DNA from: Caulobacter sp. UNC358MFTsu5.1
GTDB lineage: Bacteria; Pseudomonadota; Alphaproteobacteria; Caulobacterales; Caulobacteraceae
Length of the DNA: 64,000 nt
Assembly: GCF_000712075.1 (NCBI RefSeq)
Contig: NZ_JONW01000007.1
Span: 186,001 to 250,000, forward strand
Direction: 5' to 3'
Shown here: in pieces, positions 52,250 through 63,036 of the stretch
Layout of the letters: every line of letters starts with the position of its first letter
Position numbering within the stretch: position 1 is the stretch's first letter
Translations under genes and position numbers: made by a program
The notes under the pieces: generated by a model
Told to the model about the DNA's origin: nothing
The model's database searches: none
The model's input: the letters and a program-made list of their open reading frames with translations, nothing else

Positions 52250-53305
52250 ATGAGCGCCATCGCCAGAGTTCCGCGTGACGAGGCGCCGGAAGAGGCGGGC
52301 GGCCTGCCGTCGCCCTACCTGCTGTTCCTCGGCGACACGGTCGAGCCGGGCTACGCCAAGACCGCGTTCGGCCTGCGCGACTGGGTCGCCGAGCGATGCG
52401 TCGGCGAGTTCGCCCTGCCCGGGGCGGGGGTCAGCACCGGCCTTCCGGCCCTGACCCCCGCCCAGGCCGCGGCCGAGGGCGCGCGGGGCCTGGTGATCGG
52501 CGTGGCCAATGTCGGCGGGGTCATCCCGCCGGCTTGGGTCGCCGGTCTCGTCGAGGCGCTGGAGGCGGGGCTGGACCTCGTTTCGGGCATGCACGCGCGC
52601 CTGTCGGACATTCCCGAGCTCAAGGCCGCCGCCGCGCGGGCGGGTCGGCGGCTGATCGACGTGCGCACGCCGCCGCCGGGGATCCCGGTCGGAACCGGCA
52701 AGCCCCGGGCCGGACGCCGTATCCTGACCGTCGGCACAGACTGCGCCCTGGGCAAGAAGTACGCGGCCCTGGCGATCACGCGGGGGCTGAAGGGCAGGGG
52801 GCTGGACGTCGACTTCCGCGCCACGGGCCAGACGGGGATCATGATCGCCGGCGCCGGCCTGCCGATCGACGCGGTGGTCTCCGACTTCATCGCCGGCGCG
52901 GCCGAGATGCTCACTCCCGCCGCCGCGCCGAGCCACATCGACGTCATCGAGGGGCAGGGCTCGCTGCTGCATCCGGCCTATGGCGCGGTGTCGGTGGGCC
53001 TGCTGCAGGGCAGCCAGCCGGACGTCTTCGTGGTCTGCCACGAGCCGGGCCGCACCGAGATCCTCGGCCATCCCGGCCACGCCGTCCCGTCGATCGAGGC
53101 GGTGATCGCCGCGACCGTGGCCCTGGGGAGGGTGACCAGTCCGAACATCCGTTGCGCGGGGATCAGCCTCAACACCGGCAAGCTGTCGCCCGAGGCGGCC
53201 CGGGCCGAGATCGAGGCGACGGCCGCGCGGCTGGGCCTGCCGGCCGCCGACCCCCTGCGGGGCGGACCGGCGTTCGAGCGGCTGCTGGACGCCTGTCTCG
53301 CATGA
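52250..53305 (+). CDS. dgcN: DUF1611 protein, DgcN-like D-glutamate N-acetyltransferase
   Basis: The 351-residue protein has an N-terminal Rossmann-like DUF1611_N domain (SPYLLFLGDTVEPGYAKTAF, VIGVANVGGVIPPAW) and a C-terminal P-loop-like DUF1611 domain (ILTVGTDCALGKKYAALAIT, RATGQTGIMIAGAGLPID, DVIEGQGSLLHPAYG). It is the same family as DgcN, reported to N-acetylate D-glutamate using acetyl-CoA before racemisation by DgcA and deacetylation to L-glutamate. The deacetylase is not seen here. Being encoded in the same island as a DgcA-like enzyme is strong support. Older annotation would call it an uncharacterised NAD-dependent epimerase/dehydratase-like protein. Confidence 0.85.
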   Translation: MSAIARVPRDEAPEEAGGLPSPYLLFLGDTVEPGYAKTAFGLRDWVAERCVGEFALPGAGVSTGLPALTPAQAAAEGARGLVIGVANVGGVIPPAWVAGLVEALEAGLDLVSGMHARLSDIPELKAAAARAGRRLIDVRTPPPGIPVGTGKPRAGRRILTVGTDCALGKKYAALAITRGLKGRGLDVDFRATGQTGIMIAGAGLPIDAVVSDFIAGAAEMLTPAAAPSHIDVIEGQGSLLHPAYGAVSVGLLQGSQPDVFVVCHEPGRTEILGHPGHAVPSIEAVIAATVALGRVTSPNIRCAGISLNTGKLSPEAARAEIEATAARLGLPAADPLRGGPAFERLLDACLA

Positions 53306-53315
53306 GGGGCCTGGC

Positions 53316-54440
53316 ATGACCGGCAAGGCGTCCGGCTGGTTCAGCCGCTGGCTGCTGCCCGGCCTGGCGTTCAAGGCCGCCGTCATCGGCGGCGGCTATG
53401 CGACCGGACGCGAGATCGCCGAGTTCTTCCTGCCGGCCGGTCCCTGGGGCGGCCTGGCCGGCCTGGCCCTGGCGACGCTGGTCTGGAGCGGCATGTGCGT
53501 CCTGACCTTCCTGTTCGCACGGGCCAGCGGGGCGCGGGACTACCGCACCTTCTTCAAGGCCCTGCTGGGGCGCGGCTGGGTCGCCTTCGAGCTGGCCTAC
53601 GCCCTGTTCGTCGTGCTGGTCCTGGCGGTGTTCGGCGCGGCGGCGGGCGAGATCGGCCACGCGGTGTTCGACGCGCCCCGGTGGGCCGGCATGCTGGCCC
53701 TGCTGGCGGGGGTCACCCTGTTCGCCGCGTTCGGCACCCGGGTGGTCGAGCAGCTGTTCGCCTGGGTCTCGATCCTGCTGTACGGCGTCTACGGCGTCTT
53801 CCTGGTGCTGGCCCTGACGACCTTCGGCCACGACATCGCCGCCGCCTTCGCCGTCCCGGTCCGGGTCGGGGGCGACGCCCTGGTCGGCGGCGCCACCTAC
53901 GCCGGCTACAACATCATCGGGGCGGTCATCGTCCTGCCGATGACGCGGCACCTGCTCAGCGACCGCGACGCCGTCGTCGCCGGCCTGGTCGCCGGGCCGC
54001 TGGCCATGATCCCGGCCATTGTCTTCTTCGTCTGCATGTGCGCCTACGCACCGGAGGTCGGCGGGGCGGCTCTGCCGTCCGACGTGCTGCTGGCCAAGCT
54101 GGACCTGCCGGTGTTCCGCCTGCTGTTCCAGCTGATGGTCTTCGCGGCCCTGCTGGAGAGCGGCACGGGGGCGGTCCACGCCATCAACGAGCGCGTCGCC
54201 GGCGCCGTCCAGGCCCGGCTGGGGCGGACGTTCGGCGTTCGCGCCCGCGCCCTGTGCGCCCTCGGCCTGCTGGTCTTCTGCATGGTGCTGGCCGAGCGGG
54301 TCGGGCTGGTCGGCCTGATCGCCGGCGGATATCGCCTGCTGGCCTACGCCCTGATCGCCCTCTACGTCGTGCCGCTGGCGACGGTGGGCCTGCTCCAACT
54401 CGTCCGACGACGTCCCGCCCTGCTTCCGGAGGTCCCATGA
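53316..54440 (+). CDS. YkvI-like integral membrane protein, APC-superfamily amino-acid transporter candidate
   Basis: This 374-residue protein has about 10 hydrophobic helices, beginning LPGLAFKAAVIGGGYATGRE, with IAEFFLPAGPWGG. The segment GGGYATGREIAEFF and the later GATYAGYNIIGAVIVLP match the YkvI family, distant relatives of the APC/LeuT fold (residues near the helix-1 Gly run would bind the amino group of a substrate). No member I know is well characterised. It starts 10 bp after DgcN and its stop overlaps the next start (ATGA). Import or export of a D-amino acid or of N-acetyl-glutamate is plausible but unproven. Confidence 0.82.
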   Translation: MTGKASGWFSRWLLPGLAFKAAVIGGGYATGREIAEFFLPAGPWGGLAGLALATLVWSGMCVLTFLFARASGARDYRTFFKALLGRGWVAFELAYALFVVLVLAVFGAAAGEIGHAVFDAPRWAGMLALLAGVTLFAAFGTRVVEQLFAWVSILLYGVYGVFLVLALTTFGHDIAAAFAVPVRVGGDALVGGATYAGYNIIGAVIVLPMTRHLLSDRDAVVAGLVAGPLAMIPAIVFFVCMCAYAPEVGGAALPSDVLLAKLDLPVFRLLFQLMVFAALLESGTGAVHAINERVAGAVQARLGRTFGVRARALCALGLLVFCMVLAERVGLVGLIAGGYRLLAYALIALYVVPLATVGLLQLVRRRPALLPEVP

Positions 54441-56026
54441 TCAGCCTCATCCTCGCCGCCGCCCTGCAGGCCGCGCCGCTTGCTGCTGTTGGGGCCGCCG
54501 CCGGTCCCGTCTTCCAGCCGCCCAAGGGCTTCGACGCCCATGTCGAGCAGCTGCGCCAGAAGGTCGGCGCGCCGGGCCTGTCGATCGCCATCGTCGATGA
54601 AGGCCAGACCGTGCTGGCCAAGGGTTGGGGCGTGCGCCGGCTGGGCGCGCCCGAGAAGGTCGACGCCGACACCCTGTTCATGACCGGCTCGACCGGCAAG
54701 GCCTTCACGACCGCCGCCCTGGCCACCCTGGTCGACGCCGGCAAGCTGTCGTGGGACGACAAGGTCGCCGACCGCCTGCCGGGCTTCCAGATGTACGATC
54801 CGTGGGTGACGCGCGAGATGACCGTGCGCGACCTGCTGGTCCACCGCAGCGGCCTGGGCCTGGGGCAGGGCGACCTGCTGTTCGTGCCGCGCAGCAACAT
54901 CCCGCGCGCCGAGGCCGTGCGCCGCCTGCGCTATCTCAAGCCCGCCACCAGCTTCCGCAGCGGCTACGCCTACGACAACGTCCTCTACATGGTGGCCGGC
55001 CAGCTGATCGAGGCGGTCAGCGGCCAGACCTGGGAGGACTACACGCGCGAGCACGTACTGGTCGCGGCGGGCATGACCGGCGCGACCACCGACGGACGTC
55101 GCTTCCAGATCGCCAACCGCGCCCAACCGCACGCCCGCATGGACGGCGGCCTGCGCGGGGCGGGGACGCAGGAGGTGCTCGACGAGCGCGACGAGCTGTC
55201 CACCGCCGCCGCGCCCGCCGGCGGCATGGCCGTCAGCGCCAACGACATGGCCAAATGGCTGAAGCTGCAACTGGCCCACGGCGCGCTGCCCGACGGCAAG
55301 CGCCTGTTCAGCGAGGCCCAGCACGAGGCCATGTGGCGGCCGGAGGTGATCCAGCCGCTCGACAAGGTCCCGCCGGGCATGGAGGTCACCAAGCCGACCT
55401 ATTCGCTCTACGCCCTGGGCTGGGAGCTCCAGGACTATCGCGGGACGCAGATCGTCTGGCACAGCGGCGCGGTGTTCGGCTTCAAGACCGTGGTGGTGCT
55501 GATCCCCAGCCGCAACGTCGGCTTCTCGATCGAGCTGAACAGCGAGGACGGCGAGCTGCCGCGCGGCCTGATGAACGAGCTGCTGGACCACTATCTGGAC
55601 CTGAAGCCCGAGCCGTGGACCGACCGCTACATCGCCTACAAGAAGCAGCTGGTCGCCGGGGCGCTGAAGAGCCTGGACGGCGTCCAGGCCAAGCCGGCGG
55701 GCGTGGGGCCCTCCCTGCCGACCGCGAAATATGCCGGGACCTACGCCGATCCTTGGTACGGCGACATCGCGGTGACGCAAGGGCCGGACGGCCTGCGCAT
55801 CGACTTCAAGTCGACCCCGCGCATGGCCGGCAAGCTGGAGCACTGGCAGTACGACACCTTCATCACGCGCTTCGACGACAAGGCGCTGGAGCCGGCCTAT
55901 GTCACCTTCGGCCTGGACGCCGACGGCGCGGTCGAGCGCGTGACGATGAAGCCGGTCTCGCCGATCGCCGACTTCAGCTGGGACTACCAGGACCTGCTGT
56001 TCACGCCGAAGGCCGCCCGGCCGTGA
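54437..56026 (+). CDS. Second S12-family serine hydrolase (D-aminopeptidase/DD-peptidase-like) with DUF3471-type C-terminus
   Basis: The 529-residue protein starts at 54437 by ATGA overlap, with GGAGGT just upstream. A short signal peptide (MISLILAAALQAAPLAAVGA) precedes the penicillin-binding-like domain: SxxK as STGK in MTGSTGKAFTT, YxN as YDN in GYAYDNVLYM, and HxG as HSG in IVWHSGAVFG. The final ~120 residues form a beta-rich domain (KYAGTYADPWYGDIAVTQGP) of the DUF3471 kind. It lacks the membrane helices of the first S12 enzyme, so it is soluble in the periplasm. Release of D-residues from peptides is inferred from the island. Confidence 0.85.
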   Translation: MISLILAAALQAAPLAAVGAAAGPVFQPPKGFDAHVEQLRQKVGAPGLSIAIVDEGQTVLAKGWGVRRLGAPEKVDADTLFMTGSTGKAFTTAALATLVDAGKLSWDDKVADRLPGFQMYDPWVTREMTVRDLLVHRSGLGLGQGDLLFVPRSNIPRAEAVRRLRYLKPATSFRSGYAYDNVLYMVAGQLIEAVSGQTWEDYTREHVLVAAGMTGATTDGRRFQIANRAQPHARMDGGLRGAGTQEVLDERDELSTAAAPAGGMAVSANDMAKWLKLQLAHGALPDGKRLFSEAQHEAMWRPEVIQPLDKVPPGMEVTKPTYSLYALGWELQDYRGTQIVWHSGAVFGFKTVVVLIPSRNVGFSIELNSEDGELPRGLMNELLDHYLDLKPEPWTDRYIAYKKQLVAGALKSLDGVQAKPAGVGPSLPTAKYAGTYADPWYGDIAVTQGPDGLRIDFKSTPRMAGKLEHWQYDTFITRFDDKALEPAYVTFGLDADGAVERVTMKPVSPIADFSWDYQDLLFTPKAARP

Positions 56027-56059
56027 CGCGGGCAAGATTCTCTATCGGAGATATAATTC

Positions 56060-56069
56060 TCTGATCAGA
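56060..56069. promoter_or_regulatory. TCTGATCAGA palindrome upstream of the Lrp-like gene
   Basis: This 10-bp palindrome lies in an AT-rich patch of the 135-bp gap before the Lrp-like gene, 93 bp ahead of its start. Its core CTGATCAG is also in site A (45433-45440) at the other end of the island. It may bind the Lrp-like protein itself or the XRE regulator. Confidence 0.35.
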
Positions 56070-56161
56070 AAATTTCGATTGCCGTCGGTGCGCGTCTGGG
56101 CTTAGGTCGTCCGGTCGCGGAAGGGCGAGGGGTGTCCGTCTGAAGACCAGGCGAGGCCTCC

Positions 56162-56683
56162 GTGAACCAGATCAGACCCGGACCGCTGCAATCTTCGCGA
56201 AGCGCCGCCCCCGTGCGGGACGGCCTGGAGGCGGACCTCCAGATCATGGCGCGGCTCGAGGGCATGCCCCTGCCGACGACCATGGAGATGGCGCGGCTGT
56301 TCAACGTCTCGCCGACGACCGCCTTCCGCATGCTCACGCGCCTGCGGCAGAACGGCATGCTCAGGCTGGTGGACCGCGTCCGCCTGCCTGAAGCGGCCTG
56401 CCACGGCATCGTCGACCTGCGGACCCGGCTGGCCAGCGCCGGCGACCTGCGGCGGCTGGAGGACAGGCTGGCCGGCGACCCGCACGTCTCCCTCGCCGCC
56501 GCCGTCACCGGCAAGCACAGCTACCGCATCACGCTGATCCACGCGACCGCGGCCGAGGCCAACGCCTGGTTCAAGGCCATCCTGACCGAGCCCGCGGTGA
56601 TCGACGGAACCTTGCGGTTCTGCCGGCCCATCCTCGAGCGCCACCACTACGCCAAGGCCCTCGTCGGGGAAGGCCCTGGCTAG
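56162..56683 (+). CDS. Lrp/AsnC-like transcriptional regulator
   Basis: This 173-residue protein starts with GTG at 56162 after a GGCGAGG ribosome site; an ATG at 56246 would cut into the HTH. It has an N-terminal winged HTH (about residues 25-75: LEADLQIMARLEGMPLPTTM, LFNVSPTTAFRMLTRLRQNG) and a C-terminal alpha/beta domain like the RAM/AsnC ligand fold (VSLAAAVTGKHSYRITLIHA). Lrp-like proteins respond to amino acids, which suits the preceding island. The gene is convergent with receptor 4, with 12 bp between. Confidence 0.75.
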   Translation: MNQIRPGPLQSSRSAAPVRDGLEADLQIMARLEGMPLPTTMEMARLFNVSPTTAFRMLTRLRQNGMLRLVDRVRLPEAACHGIVDLRTRLASAGDLRRLEDRLAGDPHVSLAAAVTGKHSYRITLIHATAAEANAWFKAILTEPAVIDGTLRFCRPILERHHYAKALVGEGPG

Positions 56684-56695
56684 GGTGGCGTTGGA

Positions 56696-58888
<2,193 letters not shown>

Positions 58889-58952
58889 GATTATCCCCGT
58901 TCTTGTTCCGAGGGATAAGCATCGAATATAGGTTGCGCCTCAAACCATATAA

Positions 58953-58982
58953 AATCTATAGACTTTAAGGTCAGCTCATATC
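58953..58982 (-). promoter_or_regulatory. AT-rich element upstream of TonB-dependent receptor 4
   Basis: AATCTATAGACTT (58953-58965), then TCATATC (58976-58982), on the plus strand. The same two blocks occur at 63037-63069 before the SfnB-like operon, with 12 of 13 and 7 of 7 matches. The first block is 65 bp upstream of the receptor start codon. AT-rich sequence is rare in this genome. It is probably an activator site or part of a shared promoter type. Confidence 0.5.
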
Positions 58983-59011
58983 GTGAACTTAAATATATTC
59001 AATGAGCACCG

Positions 59012-59998
59012 TCACTTGTCGGGCAAGGCGCCGCTCAGGCGGTCGTCCCACAGGGGGCGCACGTCGACCTTTCCGGGGATCAGGCCGGCGGTCGCGAAGG
59101 CGTCGGCGACGCCCTGCTGCGAGGCGATGGCCGCGTCGCTGATCCGCAGCAGCCGGGTCGGGGCGCTGCGTTCCCTGAACTCGCGCAGATACAGCGCCGC
59201 GGGCACGTTGGTGGCGACGCTGCGGGCCTGGGCCCAGCGCGCGTCGTCGGCGTTGGCCCACTGCGCCACCTTGGCGTAGCGCCCCAGATAGTCGCCCAGG
59301 GCCTGGCGCCTGAGCGGATCGTCCAGCGCCGACTTGGCGGCGGCGACCAGGTAGTTGCCCGACAGGATGCCCAGGGCCGTGCGCAGCACCCGCGCTCCGG
59401 CCGCTCGCGCCTGCTGCACGACCACGCCGTAGATCACCCAGGCGTCGATCGCTCCGCTGGAGAAGGCCGCCAGCCCGTCCTGCGGCGACAGGGCGACGGG
59501 CTTGATGTCGCTCCAGGCCAGGCCCGCCTCGTCCAGCAGGCGCAGCAGGATGTAGTGCGAGGTGGTCGCCTTCACATAGCCGATCCGCTTGCCCTTCAGG
59601 TCGGCGAAGGCCTGGGCCTTGCTGTCCTTGGGCACCAGCACGACCTGGTTGTTCACGTCGCCCTGCAGCACGGCGACGATACGCACCTGGTTGCTCGGCG
59701 ACCCGGCGACGAAGATCGGCGGGATCTCGCTCATGCCCCCGATGTCCAGGGCGCCGGCGTTGATGGCCTCGGCGATCAGGTTGCCGCCGGCGAACTCCGA
59801 CTTGGCGACCTTGTAGGGCGTGTCGGCGACGCCGGCCTGCGGGAAGAAGGCGTCCAGATTGCCGCGATAGGTGGCCGCGCGCAGGGTCAGGTCCTCGAGC
59901 GAACCGGGCGCGGAGGATTTGGGCGAGCAGGCGGCCAAGGCCGAGAGGCCGGCGACCGACAGGCCCCCGGCGAGGAGGTGGCGACGGGAGAGCATCAT
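59012..59998 (-). CDS. Substrate-binding lipoprotein, SsuA/NMT1-like
   Basis: The 328-residue protein begins with a twin-arginine and lipobox signal (MMLSRRHLLAGGLSVAGLSA, Leu-Ala-Ala-Cys24), so it would be a lipoprotein. The mature part is a periplasmic-binding-protein type 2 fold of the nitrate/sulfonate/taurine kind: LRAATYRGNLDAFFPQAGV, FAGGNLIAEAINAGALDIGG, LKGKRIGYVKATTSHYILLR, LAAFSSGAIDAWVIYG. ABC partners (ATPase, permease) are absent from the window. It shares one base with the aldolase stop (TGATG). Binding of an alkylsulfonate-like compound is a family-based guess. Confidence 0.88.
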   Translation of the reverse strand: MMLSRRHLLAGGLSVAGLSALAACSPKSSAPGSLEDLTLRAATYRGNLDAFFPQAGVADTPYKVAKSEFAGGNLIAEAINAGALDIGGMSEIPPIFVAGSPSNQVRIVAVLQGDVNNQVVLVPKDSKAQAFADLKGKRIGYVKATTSHYILLRLLDEAGLAWSDIKPVALSPQDGLAAFSSGAIDAWVIYGVVVQQARAAGARVLRTALGILSGNYLVAAAKSALDDPLRRQALGDYLGRYAKVAQWANADDARWAQARSVATNVPAALYLREFRERSAPTRLLRISDAAIASQQGVADAFATAGLIPGKVDVRPLWDDRLSGALPDK

Positions 59999-60840
59999 CA
60001 GTCGAATAGGTCCGGCTCTTCTTCGGTGACCACGTCCCAGTAGGGCTGGAAGGCCCAGAAGCCGCCGGCCTCGCTGCCGACCTGGCCGGCGGTGTGCTTC
60101 GCGACCTCGGGCGGCATCGGCTTGGTGGGGCCGGCGGCCTCGGCCAGCAGCTGGGTCTGGCAGGCGTTCTCCAGCGCTAGATAGCGCCAGACGGCGGCCT
60201 CGACCGACTGGCCGACGGTCAGGATGCCGTGGTTCTGCAGGATGACGGCCTTCTTCGACCCCAGGGTCTTGGCGATCTTCTGGCCCTCGCTGGTGTCGAG
60301 CACCACGCCGGAGAACTCCTCGAACAGGGCATGGTCCTCGTAGAAGGCGGCCGAGTCCTGGGTCAGCGGGTCCAGCAGCCGGCCCAGGGCCGACCAGGCC
60401 TTGCCGTACAGCGAATGCGAGTGGGCGGCGGCCACCACGTCGGGGCGGGCCTCGTGCAGCTGGGAATGGATCGCGAAGGCGGCGCGGTTCAGGCGGGCCG
60501 GGACCCTGGCCGGCGGCTGGACGATCTCGCCCGAATGGCTGACCAGCATCAGGTCCGAGACCTTGATGCGCGAGAAGTGGACCCCGAACGGATTGACCCA
60601 GAAGTGGTCGGTCAGTTCCGGGTCACGGGCGGTGATGTGGCCGGCCCCGCCCATGTCGAAGCCGTAGCGGCCGAACAGGCGGTACGAGGCCGCCAGGCGC
60701 TGCTTGCGATAGAGCCGCTCCTGCTCGTGGGTGGGCTGGACGGGCAGGACCTTGGAGCCGAACTCCGGCAGCACGGTCTCGATCTTGGCGGGATGCGGCC
60801 CCTGGCTCTGGAAGGCCCGGGCGTGGCTGATGGCGGTCAT
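59998..60840 (-). CDS. Class II aldolase/adducin family protein
   Basis: The 280-residue cytoplasmic protein has the class II aldolase fold: RKQRLAASYRLFGRYGFDMG, GGAGHITARDPE, metal-binding His-x-His in AAAHSHSLYGKAWSAL, and the third His in ILQNHGILTVGQSVEAAVW. The motif FWVNPFGVHFSRIKVSDL is common to the members that act on non-phosphorylated or unusual substrates. It may cleave or decarboxylate a hydroxyacid made by the neighbouring enzymes. The start at 60840 is 11 bp after the dehydrogenase stop. Confidence 0.88.
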   Translation of the reverse strand: MTAISHARAFQSQGPHPAKIETVLPEFGSKVLPVQPTHEQERLYRKQRLAASYRLFGRYGFDMGGAGHITARDPELTDHFWVNPFGVHFSRIKVSDLMLVSHSGEIVQPPARVPARLNRAAFAIHSQLHEARPDVVAAAHSHSLYGKAWSALGRLLDPLTQDSAAFYEDHALFEEFSGVVLDTSEGQKIAKTLGSKKAVILQNHGILTVGQSVEAAVWRYLALENACQTQLLAEAAGPTKPMPPEVAKHTAGQVGSEAGGFWAFQPYWDVVTEEEPDLFD

Positions 60841-60851
60841 GGCGATGTCCT

Positions 60852-61802
60852 TCAGTAGCCGCGCGACAGGTCGACGACGTCGGCCAGGGGCGCGCCGGAC
60901 CGGAAACGGGCGAGGTTCTCGGCGAAACGGGTCGCCAGGTTGATGCGGGTGTCGGGCGTGTGCACCGAGGTGTGCGGCGACAGGCGCACCTTGGGGTGGC
61001 TGTAGAACGGATGGCCCTCGGTCAGCGGCTCGGGGTGGGTGACGTCCAGGCTGGCGCGGGAAACGCGGCCGTCGTCCAGGGCCTCCAGCAGGGCCTCGTC
61101 GTCGATCAGGGCGCCGCGCGCGATGTTGATCAGGTGCAGGCCGGGCTTGGCGGCCGCCAGCACCTCGCGGCCGATCAGGCGCTGGGTCTCCGGCGTGGCG
61201 GGGGCGGCCAGCACGACGTGGTCGCTGCGGGCGAACAGCGTCTTCAGGTCGGCCACGCGCTCGACGCCCGGCGTCGGGATCGGCTTGTCCGAACGGCGGG
61301 TGGCGATGACGTTCAGGCCCAGGGCCTGGGCGCGCGGGGCCAGGGCCTCGCCGATCGCCCCGAAGCCGACCAGGCCCAGGGTGGTCCCGGCGATCAGCTT
61401 CAGCGGCTGGGGCGCCCAGCGCGCGGCCTTGTCGATCCAGATGTCGGGCAGGCGCTTGGCGTCGGCCAGGATCGCGGCCAGGGCGAACTCGGCCAGGGCC
61501 ACGGCCGACGAGCCGCGCGCCGAGGTCACCACCGGGCCGTCGAACAGCCAGTCGGGGTAGAAGTCGATGCCGACCGAGACCAGCTGCACCCACTGGACGT
61601 CGTACGGCCAGCCCTTGGGCGGCTCGGGCGGCAGCACGCCGCCGGCCTTGCGGAACGGGGCGGCGACCAGGACCTTGGCCTGGGCGGGCAGGGGCGCGGC
61701 CAGGCCCGGCGGCACGGCCACGATCTCGGCGTCGCCGACGTGCTGGGCGAAGACGGAGTTGAACAGGTCCGGAAGTTGGCTGGCGACGATCAGGCGGCTC
61801 AT
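60852..61802 (-). CDS. D-isomer-specific 2-hydroxyacid dehydrogenase
   Basis: The 316-residue protein has the NAD(P)-binding GLVGFGAIGEALAPRAQALG, catalytic Arg in INIARGALIDDEALLEAL, Glu in DVTHPEPLTEGHPF and His in LSPHTSVHTPDTRINLA. It reduces a 2-keto acid to a D-2-hydroxy acid or the reverse. No ACT or other regulatory domain is present. Its ATG overlaps the stop of the flavoprotein gene (ATGA), so the two are coupled. The substrate is unknown; with the aldolase it may form a short keto-acid pathway. Confidence 0.88.
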   Translation of the reverse strand: MSRLIVASQLPDLFNSVFAQHVGDAEIVAVPPGLAAPLPAQAKVLVAAPFRKAGGVLPPEPPKGWPYDVQWVQLVSVGIDFYPDWLFDGPVVTSARGSSAVALAEFALAAILADAKRLPDIWIDKAARWAPQPLKLIAGTTLGLVGFGAIGEALAPRAQALGLNVIATRRSDKPIPTPGVERVADLKTLFARSDHVVLAAPATPETQRLIGREVLAAAKPGLHLINIARGALIDDEALLEALDDGRVSRASLDVTHPEPLTEGHPFYSHPKVRLSPHTSVHTPDTRINLATRFAENLARFRSGAPLADVVDLSRGY

Positions 61803-62977
61803 CTGGAGGCCTCGTCGCGCGCCGCGAACGCGGCCTTGCCGGCGCTGGTCAGCACGACGTCCGACTGCGGGGTGTGGACCCGGCCGCACAGCACGTCGCG
61901 ATGATGGCGCTCCAGGTCGTTGTGGCGGGTCAGGCCCGGATTGCCGGTCAGCTTCAGGGCCTTCTCGACCACGCTGATGGCGTTCTCGGTCACCAGGTGC
62001 TTGACCAGGCTGGCCTCGACCCCGCCGACCTCGCCGCGCGCGGCCGCGGCCAGCAGCACGTCGTTGGAGAGCAGCAGGCCGTCGATGTCGCCGACCGCCT
62101 CCTGGAAGCGGGGCAGGGTCGAGAGGGCCGCGCCCAGGTTGGCCGGTTTGCGGTTGGCCAGGAAGTCGACCAGCCAGTCGCGGGCGGCCCGGGCCTGGGC
62201 GTCGTAGATCGCCGCCGTCAGCACCGCCGACCAGGCCGCGAAGCTGGCCGGATACGGCGGCGGGGCGCCGGCGGGTTGCGGGTCCAGTGCGTGGTCCAGC
62301 GGAACCAGGACATCCTCGAAGACCACGTCGTGGCTGGCGCTGGCCCGCAGGCCCAGGTGATCCCAGGTCTCCTCGATGACGATGCCCGGGGTGTCGGCGC
62401 GGACCAGCCAGCCGCCGACCAGGGGTTCGTCGTCGTCCGAACGGGCCCAGACCACGAACCAGGTCAGGGCGGTCGAGCCGGTGGAGTAGATCTTGCGGCC
62501 GCTGATCCGCCAGCCCTCGGGCGTGCGGCGGGCGACGGTGGCGGGCAGGCCGCCGCGGGCCGGGGTGCCCAGGTCGGGCTCGACGCGCAGGGCGTTGATC
62601 AGGGCCCCGTCGCGGATCGCCTCGCCGATGACCCGCTGCTTCAGATGCTCCGGCCAGCCCGAGCGACCCTCGACCGAGGCGTGGAACAGGTACTGCATGA
62701 CCAGCACCAGCGCCGTGGCCGGTTCGCCCCGGGCGACGGCGGAGACCACCTTCAGGGCGGTGGGCAGGTCGGCCTCCAGCCCGCCCAGGCGTCGGGGCGC
62801 GGTCAGGGCCAGCAGGCCCGCCTCGCGCAAGGCGTCGAAATTGGCGGTCGGGAAGCTGGCCTCGCGGTCGTGACGCGCGGCCGTCGCGGCGAAGGCGGCG
62901 GTGAGACCGGGCAAGACCGCGTCGAGATCGGGCAGGGCTGACGCTTCAGAATTTCTAGAAATCACCGCGAGGGGCAT
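61799..62977 (-). CDS. Acyl-CoA dehydrogenase-like flavoprotein, SfnB/DszC-like
   Basis: The 392-residue protein has the acyl-CoA dehydrogenase fold: N-terminal helical domain (FPTANFDALREAGLLALTAP, RRLGGLEADLPTALKVVSAV), middle beta domain (GWRISGRKIYSTGSTALTWF, GLRASASHDVVFEDVLVPLD) and C-terminal helices. It lacks the usual catalytic Glu segment of fatty-acid dehydrogenases, and the YSTG and HDVVFEDVLVP pattern is like the sulfur-acquisition SfnB/DszC group of FMNH2-dependent monooxygenases. It is the first gene of the operon, starting at 62977; upstream are a palindrome and the shared AT-rich element. Confidence 0.82.
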   Translation of the reverse strand: MPLAVISRNSEASALPDLDAVLPGLTAAFAATAARHDREASFPTANFDALREAGLLALTAPRRLGGLEADLPTALKVVSAVARGEPATALVLVMQYLFHASVEGRSGWPEHLKQRVIGEAIRDGALINALRVEPDLGTPARGGLPATVARRTPEGWRISGRKIYSTGSTALTWFVVWARSDDDEPLVGGWLVRADTPGIVIEETWDHLGLRASASHDVVFEDVLVPLDHALDPQPAGAPPPYPASFAAWSAVLTAAIYDAQARAARDWLVDFLANRKPANLGAALSTLPRFQEAVGDIDGLLLSNDVLLAAAARGEVGGVEASLVKHLVTENAISVVEKALKLTGNPGLTRHNDLERHHRDVLCGRVHTPQSDVVLTSAGKAAFAARDEASR

Positions 62978-63036
62978 GAGACATGAGCCGTTACGGCGCG
63001 CGCGCCTTTGCCCGTAGAAGGACGCTTAAATCCTAC

